Origin: Solirubrobacterales bacterium
GTDB lineage: Bacteria; Actinomycetota; Thermoleophilia; Solirubrobacterales; Solirubrobacteraceae
Length of the DNA stretch: 8,212 nucleotides
Direction of reading: 5' to 3'
NCBI GenBank assembly: GCA_016215085.1
Contig: JACRMD010000094.1
Span: 1-8,212 of the forward strand
Part shown: in pieces, positions 1 through 6,465 of the stretch
How the letters are laid out: each line of letters opens with the position of its first letter
Numbering within the stretch: position 1 is the first letter of the stretch
The notes under the pieces: model-generated
Seen by the model: the letters and a program-made list of their open reading frames with translations, nothing else
What the model was told of the DNA's origin: nothing
The model's database searches: none
Program-made: the position numbers and the translations under genes

Positions 1-1
1 C

Positions 2-997
2 CTGCGCCGCGACCGCGTGCTCGCCGACCGCATCGAGCGGCTCAAGGCGGAGGCGGCGCGCGAGGGTGGCGAGGACGACGACACCGACGACCGGCTGCGC
101 CTCATCTTCACCTGCTGCCACCCGGCGCTCGCCCTCGAGGCGCGCGTGGCGCTGACGCTCAAGTCGCTGGGCGGCCTGACCACCGCCGAGGTCGCGCGGG
201 CGTTCCTGGTCCCCGAGGCCACGATGTACCAGCGGCTGCTGCGCGCCAAGCGCAAGATCGCCGACGCGCGGATCCCCTACCGCGTCCCCCCGCCCGAGCT
301 GCTGCCCGACCGCCTGTCGGGCGTGCTGGCCGTCGTCTACCTCGTGTTCAACGAGGGCTACTCCCCCGCCGCCGGCGACCGCGCGGTGCGCGGCGAGCTC
401 TGCGGCGAGGCGATCCGCCTCGGCCGCCTGCTGGTCAACCTGATGCCCGACGAGGCCGAGGTCCGCGGGCTGCTGGCGCTGATGCTCCTCCACGACGCGC
501 GCCGCGCCGCGCGCGTCGACGATGCGGGCGCCTACGTCCCGCTCGACCGCCAGGACCCCGCGCGCTGGGACGCCGGCCGTATCGCCGAGGGCCGCGCCGA
601 GCTGCACCGCGCGCTCGCGCGCCGCACCCCCGGCCAGTACCAGGTGCAGGCCGCCATCGCCGCGCTGCACGTGGAGGAGGGCGAGACCGACTGGCCGCAG
701 GTCGCGGCGCTCTACGGCGCGCTCGAGCACTACGCGCCGACGCCCGTGGTGCGGGTCAACCGCGCCGCCGCGCTCGCCTTCGCCGGCGACGCGGCGCGCG
801 GGCTGGAGGTGCTCGTGCCGCTGCTGGAGGACCGGCGCATGGCCCGCTACCAGCCGCTGCACGCGGCGCACGCCGAGCTGCTGCACCGCACGGGCGACGC
901 GGCGGGCGCCCGGGCGGCCTACGACCGGGCCCTGGAGCTGACCGAGAACGCGGTCGACCGGGCCGAGCTGGAGCGCCGGAAGGCGGCCCTGGCTTAA
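2..997 (+). CDS. ECF42-family (DUF6596) RNA polymerase sigma factor, 5'-truncated by window edge
   Basis: This gene is open at the left edge, so the true start and most of sigma region 2 lie outside; 331 residues are visible. The GTG at 17 is internal, because the frame reads back to position 2 with typical family sequence. Region 4 with its helix-turn-helix is at about 134-258 (GGLTTAEVARAFLVPEATM, then QRLLRAKRKI). It is followed by the DUF6596 signature VYLVFNEGYS (about 335-364). The C-terminal third (about 595-960) is alanine/leucine-rich helical repeats resembling TPR units. This layout is that of ECF42 sigma factors, which are known to carry a C-terminal TPR extension and commonly neighbour DGPF/YCII-type proteins; any such neighbour would be upstream and out of view. 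It should direct RNA polymerase to a small set of promoters in response to an unknown signal. Nothing in the sequence ties it to the sulfur genes downstream. Confidence 0.92.
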   Translation: MRRDRVLADRIERLKAEAAREGGEDDDTDDRLRLIFTCCHPALALEARVALTLKSLGGLTTAEVARAFLVPEATMYQRLLRAKRKIADARIPYRVPPPELLPDRLSGVLAVVYLVFNEGYSPAAGDRAVRGELCGEAIRLGRLLVNLMPDEAEVRGLLALMLLHDARRAARVDDAGAYVPLDRQDPARWDAGRIAEGRAELHRALARRTPGQYQVQAAIAALHVEEGETDWPQVAALYGALEHYAPTPVVRVNRAAALAFAGDAARGLEVLVPLLEDRRMARYQPLHAAHAELLHRTGDAAGARAAYDRALELTENAVDRAELERRKAALA

Positions 998-1002
998 AAG
1001 GC

Positions 1003-1030
1003 ATGAAATCCACTCGGGATTTGATACCTT
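1003..1030 (+). promoter_or_regulatory. Candidate promoter giving a leaderless sulfite reductase transcript
   Basis: In the AT-rich gap before the sulfite reductase, TACCTT (1025-1030) fits the actinobacterial -10 pattern TAnnnT. It ends 6 nt before the A of the ATG at 1037, which is where the -10 lies when transcription starts at the start codon itself. ATGAAA (1003-1008) is a 4/6 match to the -35 consensus TTGACA at a 16-bp spacing. There is no purine-rich ribosome binding site just before the ATG (CTTCGCCGG), which also favours leaderless initiation. The -10 position and missing ribosome site are seen directly; the transcription start is inferred. Confidence 0.5.
1006..1022. promoter_or_regulatory. 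Perfect inverted repeat, candidate operator of the cys operon
   Basis: AAATCC-ACTCG-GGATTT is a perfect 6-bp inverted repeat with a 5-bp spacer. It lies between and partly over the putative -35 (1003-1008) and just before the -10 (1025-1030), where a bound repressor would block RNA polymerase. Its AT-rich arms stand out in this GC-rich window. Size and symmetry suit a small dimeric winged-helix regulator; Rrf2-type proteins such as CymR control cysteine/sulfur genes in other Gram-positives, but assigning one here is a guess. It could be chance. Confidence 0.4.
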
Positions 1031-1036
1031 CGCCGG

Positions 1037-2854
1037 ATGGAGCCCACCACCGCAGGCCGCCGGGGCACGCTAGAGAACCCCGAGGTCTACGAGAACGTCC
1101 CCGGCAAGCTCATCCCGATCGTCGCCGGCGAGTTCGACGACTTCGACAACGAGGCCGAGCAGTTCCTCGCCGGGAAGACCGAGGAGAACGACTTCATCGG
1201 CTTCCGCCTGAAGCAGGGCGTCTACGGGCAGCGCCAGCCCGACGTCCAGATGATCCGCGTGAAGCTCCCGTTCGGCGGCATCACGCCGGACCAGATGGAC
1301 GCCTGCGCCGAAGTCATCGAGAAGTACGTGCCGCTGGTCAAGGGCCACATCACCACGCGGCAGAACATCCAGATGCACCACGTCCCGCTGCGGGACGCGG
1401 CCAAGCTCATCCGCGAGCTCGGCGACGCCGGCCTGTCCTCGCGCGAGGGCTGCGGCAACACGGTGCGCAACGTCACCGGCGACCCGTGGGCGGGCCTGCT
1501 CGAGGGCGAGGTCTTCGACCCGACGCCGTACGTGGGCGCCTACGTGCGCTACTTCGTGCGCCACCCCACCACCCAGCTCATGCCGCGCAAGGTCAAGACG
1601 GCCTTCGACGGCACGCCGGCCGAGGACCGCTCGATCACCGGCATCCACGACATCGCCTACATCTCGAAGGTCGCCGAGGACGGCACCCGCGGCTTCGAGG
1701 TGCGCGTCGGCGGCGGCACGTCGATCATGCCGCGCATCGCGCCGACCCTCTACGACTTCGTGCGCGCCGACGACGGCGAGTACCTGAAGATCGCCGAGGC
1801 GGTCTTCAGGATCTTCGACCGCCAGGACTGGCTGCGCGTCAACCGCGCCCGCGCCCGCCTCAAGGTCTTCGTCGACAAGTTCGGGATCGACGAGCTGCGC
1901 CGCCTGGTCGACGAGGAGCTGCAGGGCGACTGGGTCGCCGAGCGCGACTTCTCGATCGACGCCAAGCTCTTCGACTACGACGAGGAGGCCGACGCGCCCG
2001 CCGTGCCGGCCAGCTACGGCGCGCCCAACGGCGACCTGTCCGAGTTCGAGCGCTGGGCGGAGTCCAACGTCCAGGCGCAGCGCCAGCAGGGCTTCAACGC
2101 GGTCGAGATCAAGGTCTTCCGCGGCGACCTGACGCCCGACCAGTTCCGCGGCCTCGGCCAGGTCATGCGCGAGTACTCGGGCGGGTTCGCCCGCACGACG
2201 ATCGGCCAGAACCTCGTCCTGCGCTGGGTGCGCGACGAGGCGCTCTACGACGTGTGGAACCGCCTCAAGGACCTCGGTCTCGGCGACCCCGGCGCCCAGG
2301 AGATCACCGACAACGTCTCCTGCCCGGGCACCGACAGCTGCAAGCTCGGCATCACCTCGTCGATGGGCCTCAACAAGGCCATCAACGAGAGGCTGCTGGC
2401 GATGGAGATCACCGACCCGCTGACGCGGAAGGTCCACATCAAGAACTCCGGCTGCCCGAACGGCTGCGGCCAGCACCACATCGCCGACATCGGGTTCTAC
2501 GGCGCGTCGATCAAGGTCGGCGAGCACACGATCCCGGCGTACGTCGCCCACATCGGCGGCCAGTACGAGGAGGGCGTCGTCGCCTACGGCCAGCGGCTGA
2601 AGGTCCGCCTGCCGGCCAAGCGCGTCCCCGAGGCCGTCGAGCGCTGGCTGCGCATGTACGAGAACGAGCGCGAGGGCGACGAGCTGTTCCGCGACTACGC
2701 CGCGCGCGTGGGCACGACGCGGTTCGAGGAGGAGGTCAAGGGCGACCTCGCCATGCCGGTGGAGTTCGGCCTCGACACCATGAACATGTTCCTCGACTGG
2801 GATCGCAACCAGCCCTTCCAGGTGATCCGGGGCGAGGGCGAGTGCGCCATCTGA
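1037..2854 (+). CDS. Ferredoxin-type nitrite/sulfite reductase (assimilatory sulfite reductase)
   Basis: This 605-residue cytoplasmic hemoprotein is predicted to reduce sulfite to sulfide with six electrons, using coupled siroheme and [4Fe-4S] centres. The cluster/siroheme cysteines are all present: C429 and C435 (C-x5-C in NVSCPGTDSCKLG), then C473 and C477 (C-x3-C in NSGCPNGCGQHH). The N-terminal half carries the ferredoxin-like half-domain (about 50-125, GVYGQRQPDVQMIRVKLP). Next is the basic siroheme-contacting region (HITTRQNIQMHHV, about 108-121, and REGCGNTVRN, about 136-145). Length fits the monomeric ferredoxin-dependent family and there is no flavin domain. Sequence alone does not separate nitrite from sulfite specificity; the adjacent cysH, cysD and cysN argue for sulfite. 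The ATG at 1037 is chosen because a leaderless promoter fits it exactly and homology begins soon after. The 3' end overlaps cysH by 13 nt. Confidence 0.93.
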   Translation: MEPTTAGRRGTLENPEVYENVPGKLIPIVAGEFDDFDNEAEQFLAGKTEENDFIGFRLKQGVYGQRQPDVQMIRVKLPFGGITPDQMDACAEVIEKYVPLVKGHITTRQNIQMHHVPLRDAAKLIRELGDAGLSSREGCGNTVRNVTGDPWAGLLEGEVFDPTPYVGAYVRYFVRHPTTQLMPRKVKTAFDGTPAEDRSITGIHDIAYISKVAEDGTRGFEVRVGGGTSIMPRIAPTLYDFVRADDGEYLKIAEAVFRIFDRQDWLRVNRARARLKVFVDKFGIDELRRLVDEELQGDWVAERDFSIDAKLFDYDEEADAPAVPASYGAPNGDLSEFERWAESNVQAQRQQGFNAVEIKVFRGDLTPDQFRGLGQVMREYSGGFARTTIGQNLVLRWVRDEALYDVWNRLKDLGLGDPGAQEITDNVSCPGTDSCKLGITSSMGLNKAINERLLAMEITDPLTRKVHIKNSGCPNGCGQHHIADIGFYGASIKVGEHTIPAYVAHIGGQYEEGVVAYGQRLKVRLPAKRVPEAVERWLRMYENEREGDELFRDYAARVGTTRFEEEVKGDLAMPVEFGLDTMNMFLDWDRNQPFQVIRGEGECAI

Positions 2855-3447
2855 GCGACACGCTCGCCAAGGCCGCCCAGCACGAGCGGCTCGTCTTCCT
2901 CTGCTCCTTCCAGAAGGAGGAGTCGGTGATCCTCGACGAGCTGCTCGGCGTCGCGGGTGGGTGGGACCGCATTCGCGTCGTGACCATCGACACGGGCGTG
3001 CTCTTCCCCGAGACGCTGCAGACCTGGAAGGCGTTCGAGGAGCGCTTCGGCGTGCGCATCGAGGTGGAGGACGCATCGCGTCCCGGCGATCCGTGGTCCG
3101 GCCCGCAGGACTGCTGCGGCGGCGAGAAGGTCGCCGCGCTGGAGCGCGCCCTCGAGGGCGCCGAGGCGTGGATCACCGGCATCCGCCGCGAGCAGTCCGA
3201 GACGCGCGCGAACGCCGAGTTCGTCGAGTGGGACGAGCGGCGCTCTATGTGGAAGTACAACCCGCTGGCCGACTGGTCCGAGAAGGACCTGTGGCGGCGG
3301 ATCCACGAGCGCGACCTGCCCTACCACCCGCTCCACGACCAGGGCTACGCGTCGATCGGCTGCGCGCCGTGCACCCTGCCGGGCGACGGCCGCGAGGGCC
3401 GCTGGGCCGGCACCGACAAGACCGAGTGCGGGCTCCACGTCGCCTGA
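2842..3447 (+). CDS. cysH: Adenosine 5'-phosphosulfate (APS) reductase, iron-sulfur type
   Basis: CysH reduces activated sulfate to sulfite, with thioredoxin as the usual electron donor. The 201-residue protein has the PP-loop nucleotide-binding fold: SFQKEES (22-28) replaces the usual loop, with TIDTG at 48-52. C91-C92 and C174-x2-C177 are the four cysteines that hold a [4Fe-4S] cluster in APS reductases and are missing from the PAPS-only enzymes. C196 in the C-terminal KTECGLH motif is the redox-active cysteine that forms the thiosulfonate intermediate. APS rather than PAPS as substrate therefore follows from family knowledge and agrees with the absence of cysC. The GTG at 2842 is the only normal start near the homology; it overlaps the reductase stop by 13 nt and has GAGGG (2834-2838) close upstream. 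The frame stays open far upstream, but that part is a shadow of the reductase gene. The N-terminus is shorter than in many homologues. Confidence 0.92.
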   Translation: MRHLSDTLAKAAQHERLVFLCSFQKEESVILDELLGVAGGWDRIRVVTIDTGVLFPETLQTWKAFEERFGVRIEVEDASRPGDPWSGPQDCCGGEKVAALERALEGAEAWITGIRREQSETRANAEFVEWDERRSMWKYNPLADWSEKDLWRRIHERDLPYHPLHDQGYASIGCAPCTLPGDGREGRWAGTDKTECGLHVA

Positions 3448-3448
3448 C

Positions 3449-4336
3449 GTGCTCGATCCCCTCGTCATCGTCTTCGGCCTCGGGGTCGGCGTCCTCATCG
3501 GCCTGACGGGCATCGGCGGCGGCTCGCTGATGACGCCGCTGCTGATCCTGTTCGCCGGCGTGCAGCCCGTCGTCGCGATCGGCACCGACCTCGCCTACGG
3601 CGCGATCACGAAGACCGTCGGCGGCTGGCGGCACCTCAAGAAGGGCACCGTCGACCTCGGCGTGTCGAAGTGGCTGGCGGTCGGCTCGATGCCGGGCTCG
3701 CTGGTCGGCGTCTGGGTCGCCGACCGCTACGCGCACGACGCCCAGGACGCGCTGCTGTACGTCATCGCCGCGGTCCTGCTGGTCGTGGCGGTCTCGATCC
3801 TGTTCCGCGCGATGTTCCTGCGCAAGGCGATCGAGCGCGAGCAGCACTCCGTCGAGATGACGACGGGCCGGCAGGCCACCGCGGTGGCCATCGGCGCGGT
3901 GCTCGGCTTCGCGCTGGGCATGACGAGCGTCGGCTCGGGAGCGCTGATCGGCCTCGCGCTGATCCTCGTCTTCCGCCTGACGCCGCACCGTGTCGTGGGC
4001 ACCGACGTCTTCCACGCCGCGATCCTGCTGTGGACCGCCGGCATCGCCCACTGGATCGGCGGCAACGTCGACTTCACGCTGATGGGCAACATCCTCATCG
4101 GGTCGCTGCCCGGCGTCTGGCTCGGCACGCACCTCATCGACAAGGTCCCGGCCGAGGGCCTGCGGCCCGCGCTGGGCTGCGTCCTGCTCGGCTCGGCGCT
4201 CGGCGTCTTCACGAAGGCCGGCGTCGACCTCCCGGTCTGGACCATCGCCGGCGTCCCGGCGATCGCCGGCGCCGTCGCCTACCTCCTGCACCGCTCCCGC
4301 AACCGCCACCCGCTCCCGGAGGGCGCCCCCGCATGA
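3449..4336 (+). CDS. TauE/SafE-family membrane permease (probable sulfate/sulfite transporter)
   Basis: This is a 295-residue integral membrane protein with about eight hydrophobic segments, roughly 3-23, 27-51, 76-92, 101-123, 143-176, 187-203, 211-229 and 240-281. It shows the internal duplication of the family. GLTGIGGGSLMTPLL (18-32) matches GMTSVGSGALIGLAL (157-171); GTD recurs at 45-47 and 184-186; PGSLVG (82-87) matches PGVWLG (221-226). A charged cytoplasmic loop (about 120-142) separates the halves. TauE/SafE proteins move sulfur-containing anions, and a family-like permease (CysZ) sits in the Corynebacterium glutamicum cys cluster as a putative sulfate importer. Its position between cysH and cysD makes sulfate import plausible, but export of excess sulfite is equally compatible with the family. 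The GTG start at 3449 follows the cysH stop after 1 nt and has no clear ribosome site, so coupling is likely. Its stop overlaps the cysD start as ATGA. Confidence 0.88.
   Translation: MLDPLVIVFGLGVGVLIGLTGIGGGSLMTPLLILFAGVQPVVAIGTDLAYGAITKTVGGWRHLKKGTVDLGVSKWLAVGSMPGSLVGVWVADRYAHDAQDALLYVIAAVLLVVAVSILFRAMFLRKAIEREQHSVEMTTGRQATAVAIGAVLGFALGMTSVGSGALIGLALILVFRLTPHRVVGTDVFHAAILLWTAGIAHWIGGNVDFTLMGNILIGSLPGVWLGTHLIDKVPAEGLRPALGCVLLGSALGVFTKAGVDLPVWTIAGVPAIAGAVAYLLHRSRNRHPLPEGAPA
4318..4323 (+). promoter_or_regulatory. Ribosome binding site for cysD
   Basis: GGAGGG lies 9 nt before the ATG at 4333, inside the end of the permease gene. It is the clearest Shine-Dalgarno sequence in the operon and supports the chosen cysD start. 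The start also overlaps the permease stop as ATGA. Confidence 0.6.
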
Positions 4337-5161
4337 ACCACCTTCGTCTCCTCGAGGCCGAGGCCATCCACGTCCTGCGCGAGGTCGCGGCCGAGCGCGA
4401 GCGGCCCGTGCTGCTGTTCTCCGGCGGCAAGGACTCCATCGTGATGGCCCACCTCGCGCTGAAGGCCTTCCGCCCCGGCCGCTTCCCGTTCCCGCTCATG
4501 CACGTGGACACGGGCCACAACTTCCCCGAGGTCATCGACTTCCGCGACAAGATGGTGGAGTCGCTCGGCGAGCGGCTCGTCGTCGCCTCCGTGCAGGAGT
4601 CGATCGACCGCGGGCGCGCGGTCGAGGAGACCGGCCCGCGCGCCTCGCGCAACCGGCTGCAGACCGTGACGCTGCTCGACGCGATCGCCGAGCACGGCCT
4701 CGACGCGTGCTTCGGCGGCGCGCGGCGCGACGAGGAGCGGGCGCGCGCGATGGAACCTCTACAACGCGCGGATCCGCAAGGGCGAGCACCTGCGCGCCTT
4801 CCCGCTGTCGAACTGGACCGAGCTCGACGTGTGGCAGTACATCCTCGAGGAGGAGATCGAGGTGCCCTCGATCTACCTGGCCCACGAGCGCGAGGTCTTC
4901 AAGCGCGACGGGATGCTCTACGCCGCGTCCGAGTTCGTCACCCGCGACGACGGGGACTCGGACCCGTTCACGACGAGCGTGCGCTACCGCACCGTCGGGG
5001 ACATGAGCTGCACCGGCGCGGTCGCCTCCGCGGCGACGACGCTGGACGAGGTGGTCGCCGAGATCGCCGCCACGAACATCACCGAGCGCGGCGAGACGCG
5101 GGCCGACGACCGCGTCACCGAGGCCGCGATGGAGGACCGCAAGGTCGCGGGGTACTTCTGA
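4333..5161 (+). pseudogene. cysD: Sulfate adenylyltransferase subunit 2, disrupted by internal deletion and frameshift
   Basis: CysD is the ATP-pyrophosphatase subunit that makes APS from sulfate and ATP. The 5' part (4333-4749, 139 residues) has the PP-loop SGGKDS (30-35), HVDTG (57-61) and FGGARRDEERARA (127-139). The 3' part resumes in another frame at 4751 with WNLYNARIRKGEHLRAF, then PLSNWTELDVWQYI, SCTGAVAS and the usual C-terminal GYF, ending with TGA at 5159-5161 (136 residues). Compared with family members such as Escherichia coli CysD, a conserved block of about 23 residues (KER-x-x-SFRD, then WDP, then QRPEL) is missing at the junction. One leftover base (A4750) shifts the frame, consistent with loss of about 68 nt. 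Adding the block back gives about 298 residues, the normal length. Both halves look well preserved, so the lesion is recent or an assembly error. As written, no functional CysD would be made. Confidence 0.9.
4749..4752 (+). other. Deletion/frameshift junction in cysD
   Basis: The last codon of the first frame is GCG (4747-4749). A single A (4750) remains, probably the first base of the conserved lysine codon, and TGG (4751-4753) restarts the second frame at the conserved tryptophan. A run of alternating GC (4741-4749) abuts the break on the left, the kind of sequence where polymerase slippage or misassembly is common. Confidence 0.75.
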
Positions 5162-6417
5162 TGGCAACGCAACGAGACATGGCTGCTTCTAGGGACACCG
5201 CCCAGCTGCTGCGCCTCGCGACGGCCGGGTCCGTCGACGACGGCAAGTCCACGCTCATCGGGCGGCTGCTGCACGACTCCAAGGCGATCCTCGCCGACCA
5301 GTACGACGACCTGCACGACCGCCACGGCGAGCTCGACCTGTCGCGGCTGACCGACGGCCTGCGCGCCGAGCGCGAGCAGGGCATCACGATCGACGTCGCG
5401 TACCGCTACTTCGCCACGCCGCGGCGGCGGTTCATCCTGGCCGACACGCCGGGCCACGTGCAGTACACGCGCAACATGGTCACCGGGGCGTCGACGGCCG
5501 ACGTCGCGATCATCCTCGTCGACGCGCGCCACGGCGTGGTGGAGCAGACCAAGCGCCATGCCTTCATCGCGGCGCTGCTGGGCATTCCGCACCTCGTCGT
5601 CGCGGTCAACAAGATGGACCTGGTCGGGTACTCGGAGGAGCGCTTCGACGAGATCGCCCGCGAGTTCTGCACGTTCCAGCCGCTGCTGTCGGTCAAGGAC
5701 GTCGCGTTCATCCCGATCAGCGCGCTGCGCGGCGACAACGTCGTCGACCCGTCGGAGGAGATGCCCTGGTACGCGGGCGAGCCGCTGCTGCGCTACCTCG
5801 AGGCCATCGACCCCGAGGACGCGCGCAACCTCGACGACCTCCGCTTCCCGGTCCAGCTCGTCATCCGCGCCGAGGGCAACGACTACCGCGGCTACGCCGG
5901 GCAGGTCGCGTCCGGCGTCGTGCGGCCCGGCGACGACGTCGTCGTCCTGCCGGCCGGCACGCGGGCGACCGTCGCGTCGGTCGAGACCTACGACGGCCCG
6001 CTCGAGGAGGCCCACCCGCCGCTGAGCGTGACGGTCCGGCTCGCCGAGGACGTCGACGCCTCGCGCGGCGACGTCCTCGTCCACGCGGCGGACGCGCCGG
6101 AGGCCGTCCGCGAGCTCGAGGCCGACGTCTGCTGGTTCGCCGAGCAGCCGCTGCGCCCGGGCGCCCGCTACGTCCTCAAGCACCTCACCCAGCAGGTGGA
6201 CGCGGTCGTCGACGGCATCGTCGACGTGCTCGACGTCCACACGCTCGAGCGCGGGCCGGCGCCCGCCGAGCTCGGCCTCAACGACATCGGCCGCGTGCGC
6301 CTGCGGACCCGCCGCCCGCTCGTCGCCGATCCCTACGCGCGCAACCGCGCCACCGGGGCGTTCATCCTCATCGACGAGGCGACGAACGACACGGTGGCGG
6401 GCGGCATGGTCGCCTGA
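5161..6417 (+). CDS. cysN: Sulfate adenylyltransferase subunit 1, GTPase
   Basis: CysN is the translation-factor-like GTPase of the sulfate adenylyltransferase complex; GTP hydrolysis drives APS synthesis by CysD. The 418-residue protein has an intact G domain: G1 GSVDDGKST (23-31), the G2 region EQGITIDVAYRYF (72-84), G3 DTPGH (95-99), G4 NKMD (150-153) and G5-like SALRGDNV (about 187-194). Two beta-barrel domains like those of EF-Tu follow, from about 235 to the end. It stops where CysN-only proteins stop; there is no C-terminal APS kinase domain as in mycobacterial CysNC. The ATG at 5161 overlaps the cysD stop as TGATG, the reason for preferring it to the ATG at 5179. Codons 2-11 are unusually low in GC (GCA, CAA, CGA, GCT, TCT, AGG). 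The gene itself looks intact, but its expected partner CysD is broken in this sequence. Confidence 0.94.
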   Translation: MATQRDMAASRDTAQLLRLATAGSVDDGKSTLIGRLLHDSKAILADQYDDLHDRHGELDLSRLTDGLRAEREQGITIDVAYRYFATPRRRFILADTPGHVQYTRNMVTGASTADVAIILVDARHGVVEQTKRHAFIAALLGIPHLVVAVNKMDLVGYSEERFDEIAREFCTFQPLLSVKDVAFIPISALRGDNVVDPSEEMPWYAGEPLLRYLEAIDPEDARNLDDLRFPVQLVIRAEGNDYRGYAGQVASGVVRPGDDVVVLPAGTRATVASVETYDGPLEEAHPPLSVTVRLAEDVDASRGDVLVHAADAPEAVRELEADVCWFAEQPLRPGARYVLKHLTQQVDAVVDGIVDVLDVHTLERGPAPAELGLNDIGRVRLRTRRPLVADPYARNRATGAFILIDEATNDTVAGGMVA

Positions 6418-6420
6418 CCG

Positions 6421-6438
6421 GGCGCGCTCGCTTGCGCC
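6421..6438. other. Weak hairpin after cysN
   Basis: GGCGC (6421-6425) pairs with GCGCC (6434-6438), extended by one G-U pair, around a 6-nt loop, starting 4 nt after the cysN stop. There is no T-tract, so an intrinsic terminator is not supported. It may attenuate read-through or be chance in GC-rich DNA. The 48-bp gap (6418-6465) contains no other recognisable signal. Confidence 0.2.
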
Positions 6439-6465
6439 GCGGGGTTCGCGGGCATCACGCGGTGC

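Larger units (their letters stand above)
1037..6417 (+). other. Assimilatory sulfate reduction operon (sir-cysH-tauE/safE-cysD-cysN)
   Basis: Five same-strand genes are packed with almost no spacing. Sulfite reductase and cysH overlap by 13 nt, cysH and the permease are 1 nt apart, the permease and cysD share ATGA, and cysD and cysN share TGATG. Such junctions imply one mRNA and translational coupling. The only promoter-like sequence is upstream of the first gene. The set covers sulfate activation (CysD/CysN), APS reduction (CysH) and sulfite reduction, plus a transporter. No cysC, ferredoxin or ferredoxin reductase gene lies inside it. The order resembles other actinobacterial cys clusters, including the Corynebacterium cluster that also contains a permease gene. 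Confidence 0.85.

Noticed and set aside
1003..2841. Long upstream extension of the cysH frame back to the ATG at 1003
   Set aside because: The extension is the out-of-frame shadow of the sulfite reductase gene and has no homology. CysH similarity begins after the GTG at 2842.
1070..3076. 668-residue open frame on the minus strand
   Set aside because: It is antisense to the sulfite reductase and cysH, has the same Asp/Val/Ala/Arg-rich shadow composition, and shows no motifs.
3245..4309. 354-residue open frame on the minus strand
   Set aside because: It is antisense to the permease and the end of cysH. The translation is charged and repetitive, whereas the + strand encodes coherent membrane segments with the family's internal repeat.
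3449..4336. Naming the permease cysZ
   Set aside because: The name is used for unrelated proteins in enterobacteria and corynebacteria, and the transported ion cannot be told from sequence, so no symbol was assigned.
6421..6438. Intrinsic terminator after cysN
   Set aside because: The stem is only 5-6 bp and no T-run follows, so it does not meet the usual criteria. It is kept only as a low-confidence hairpin.
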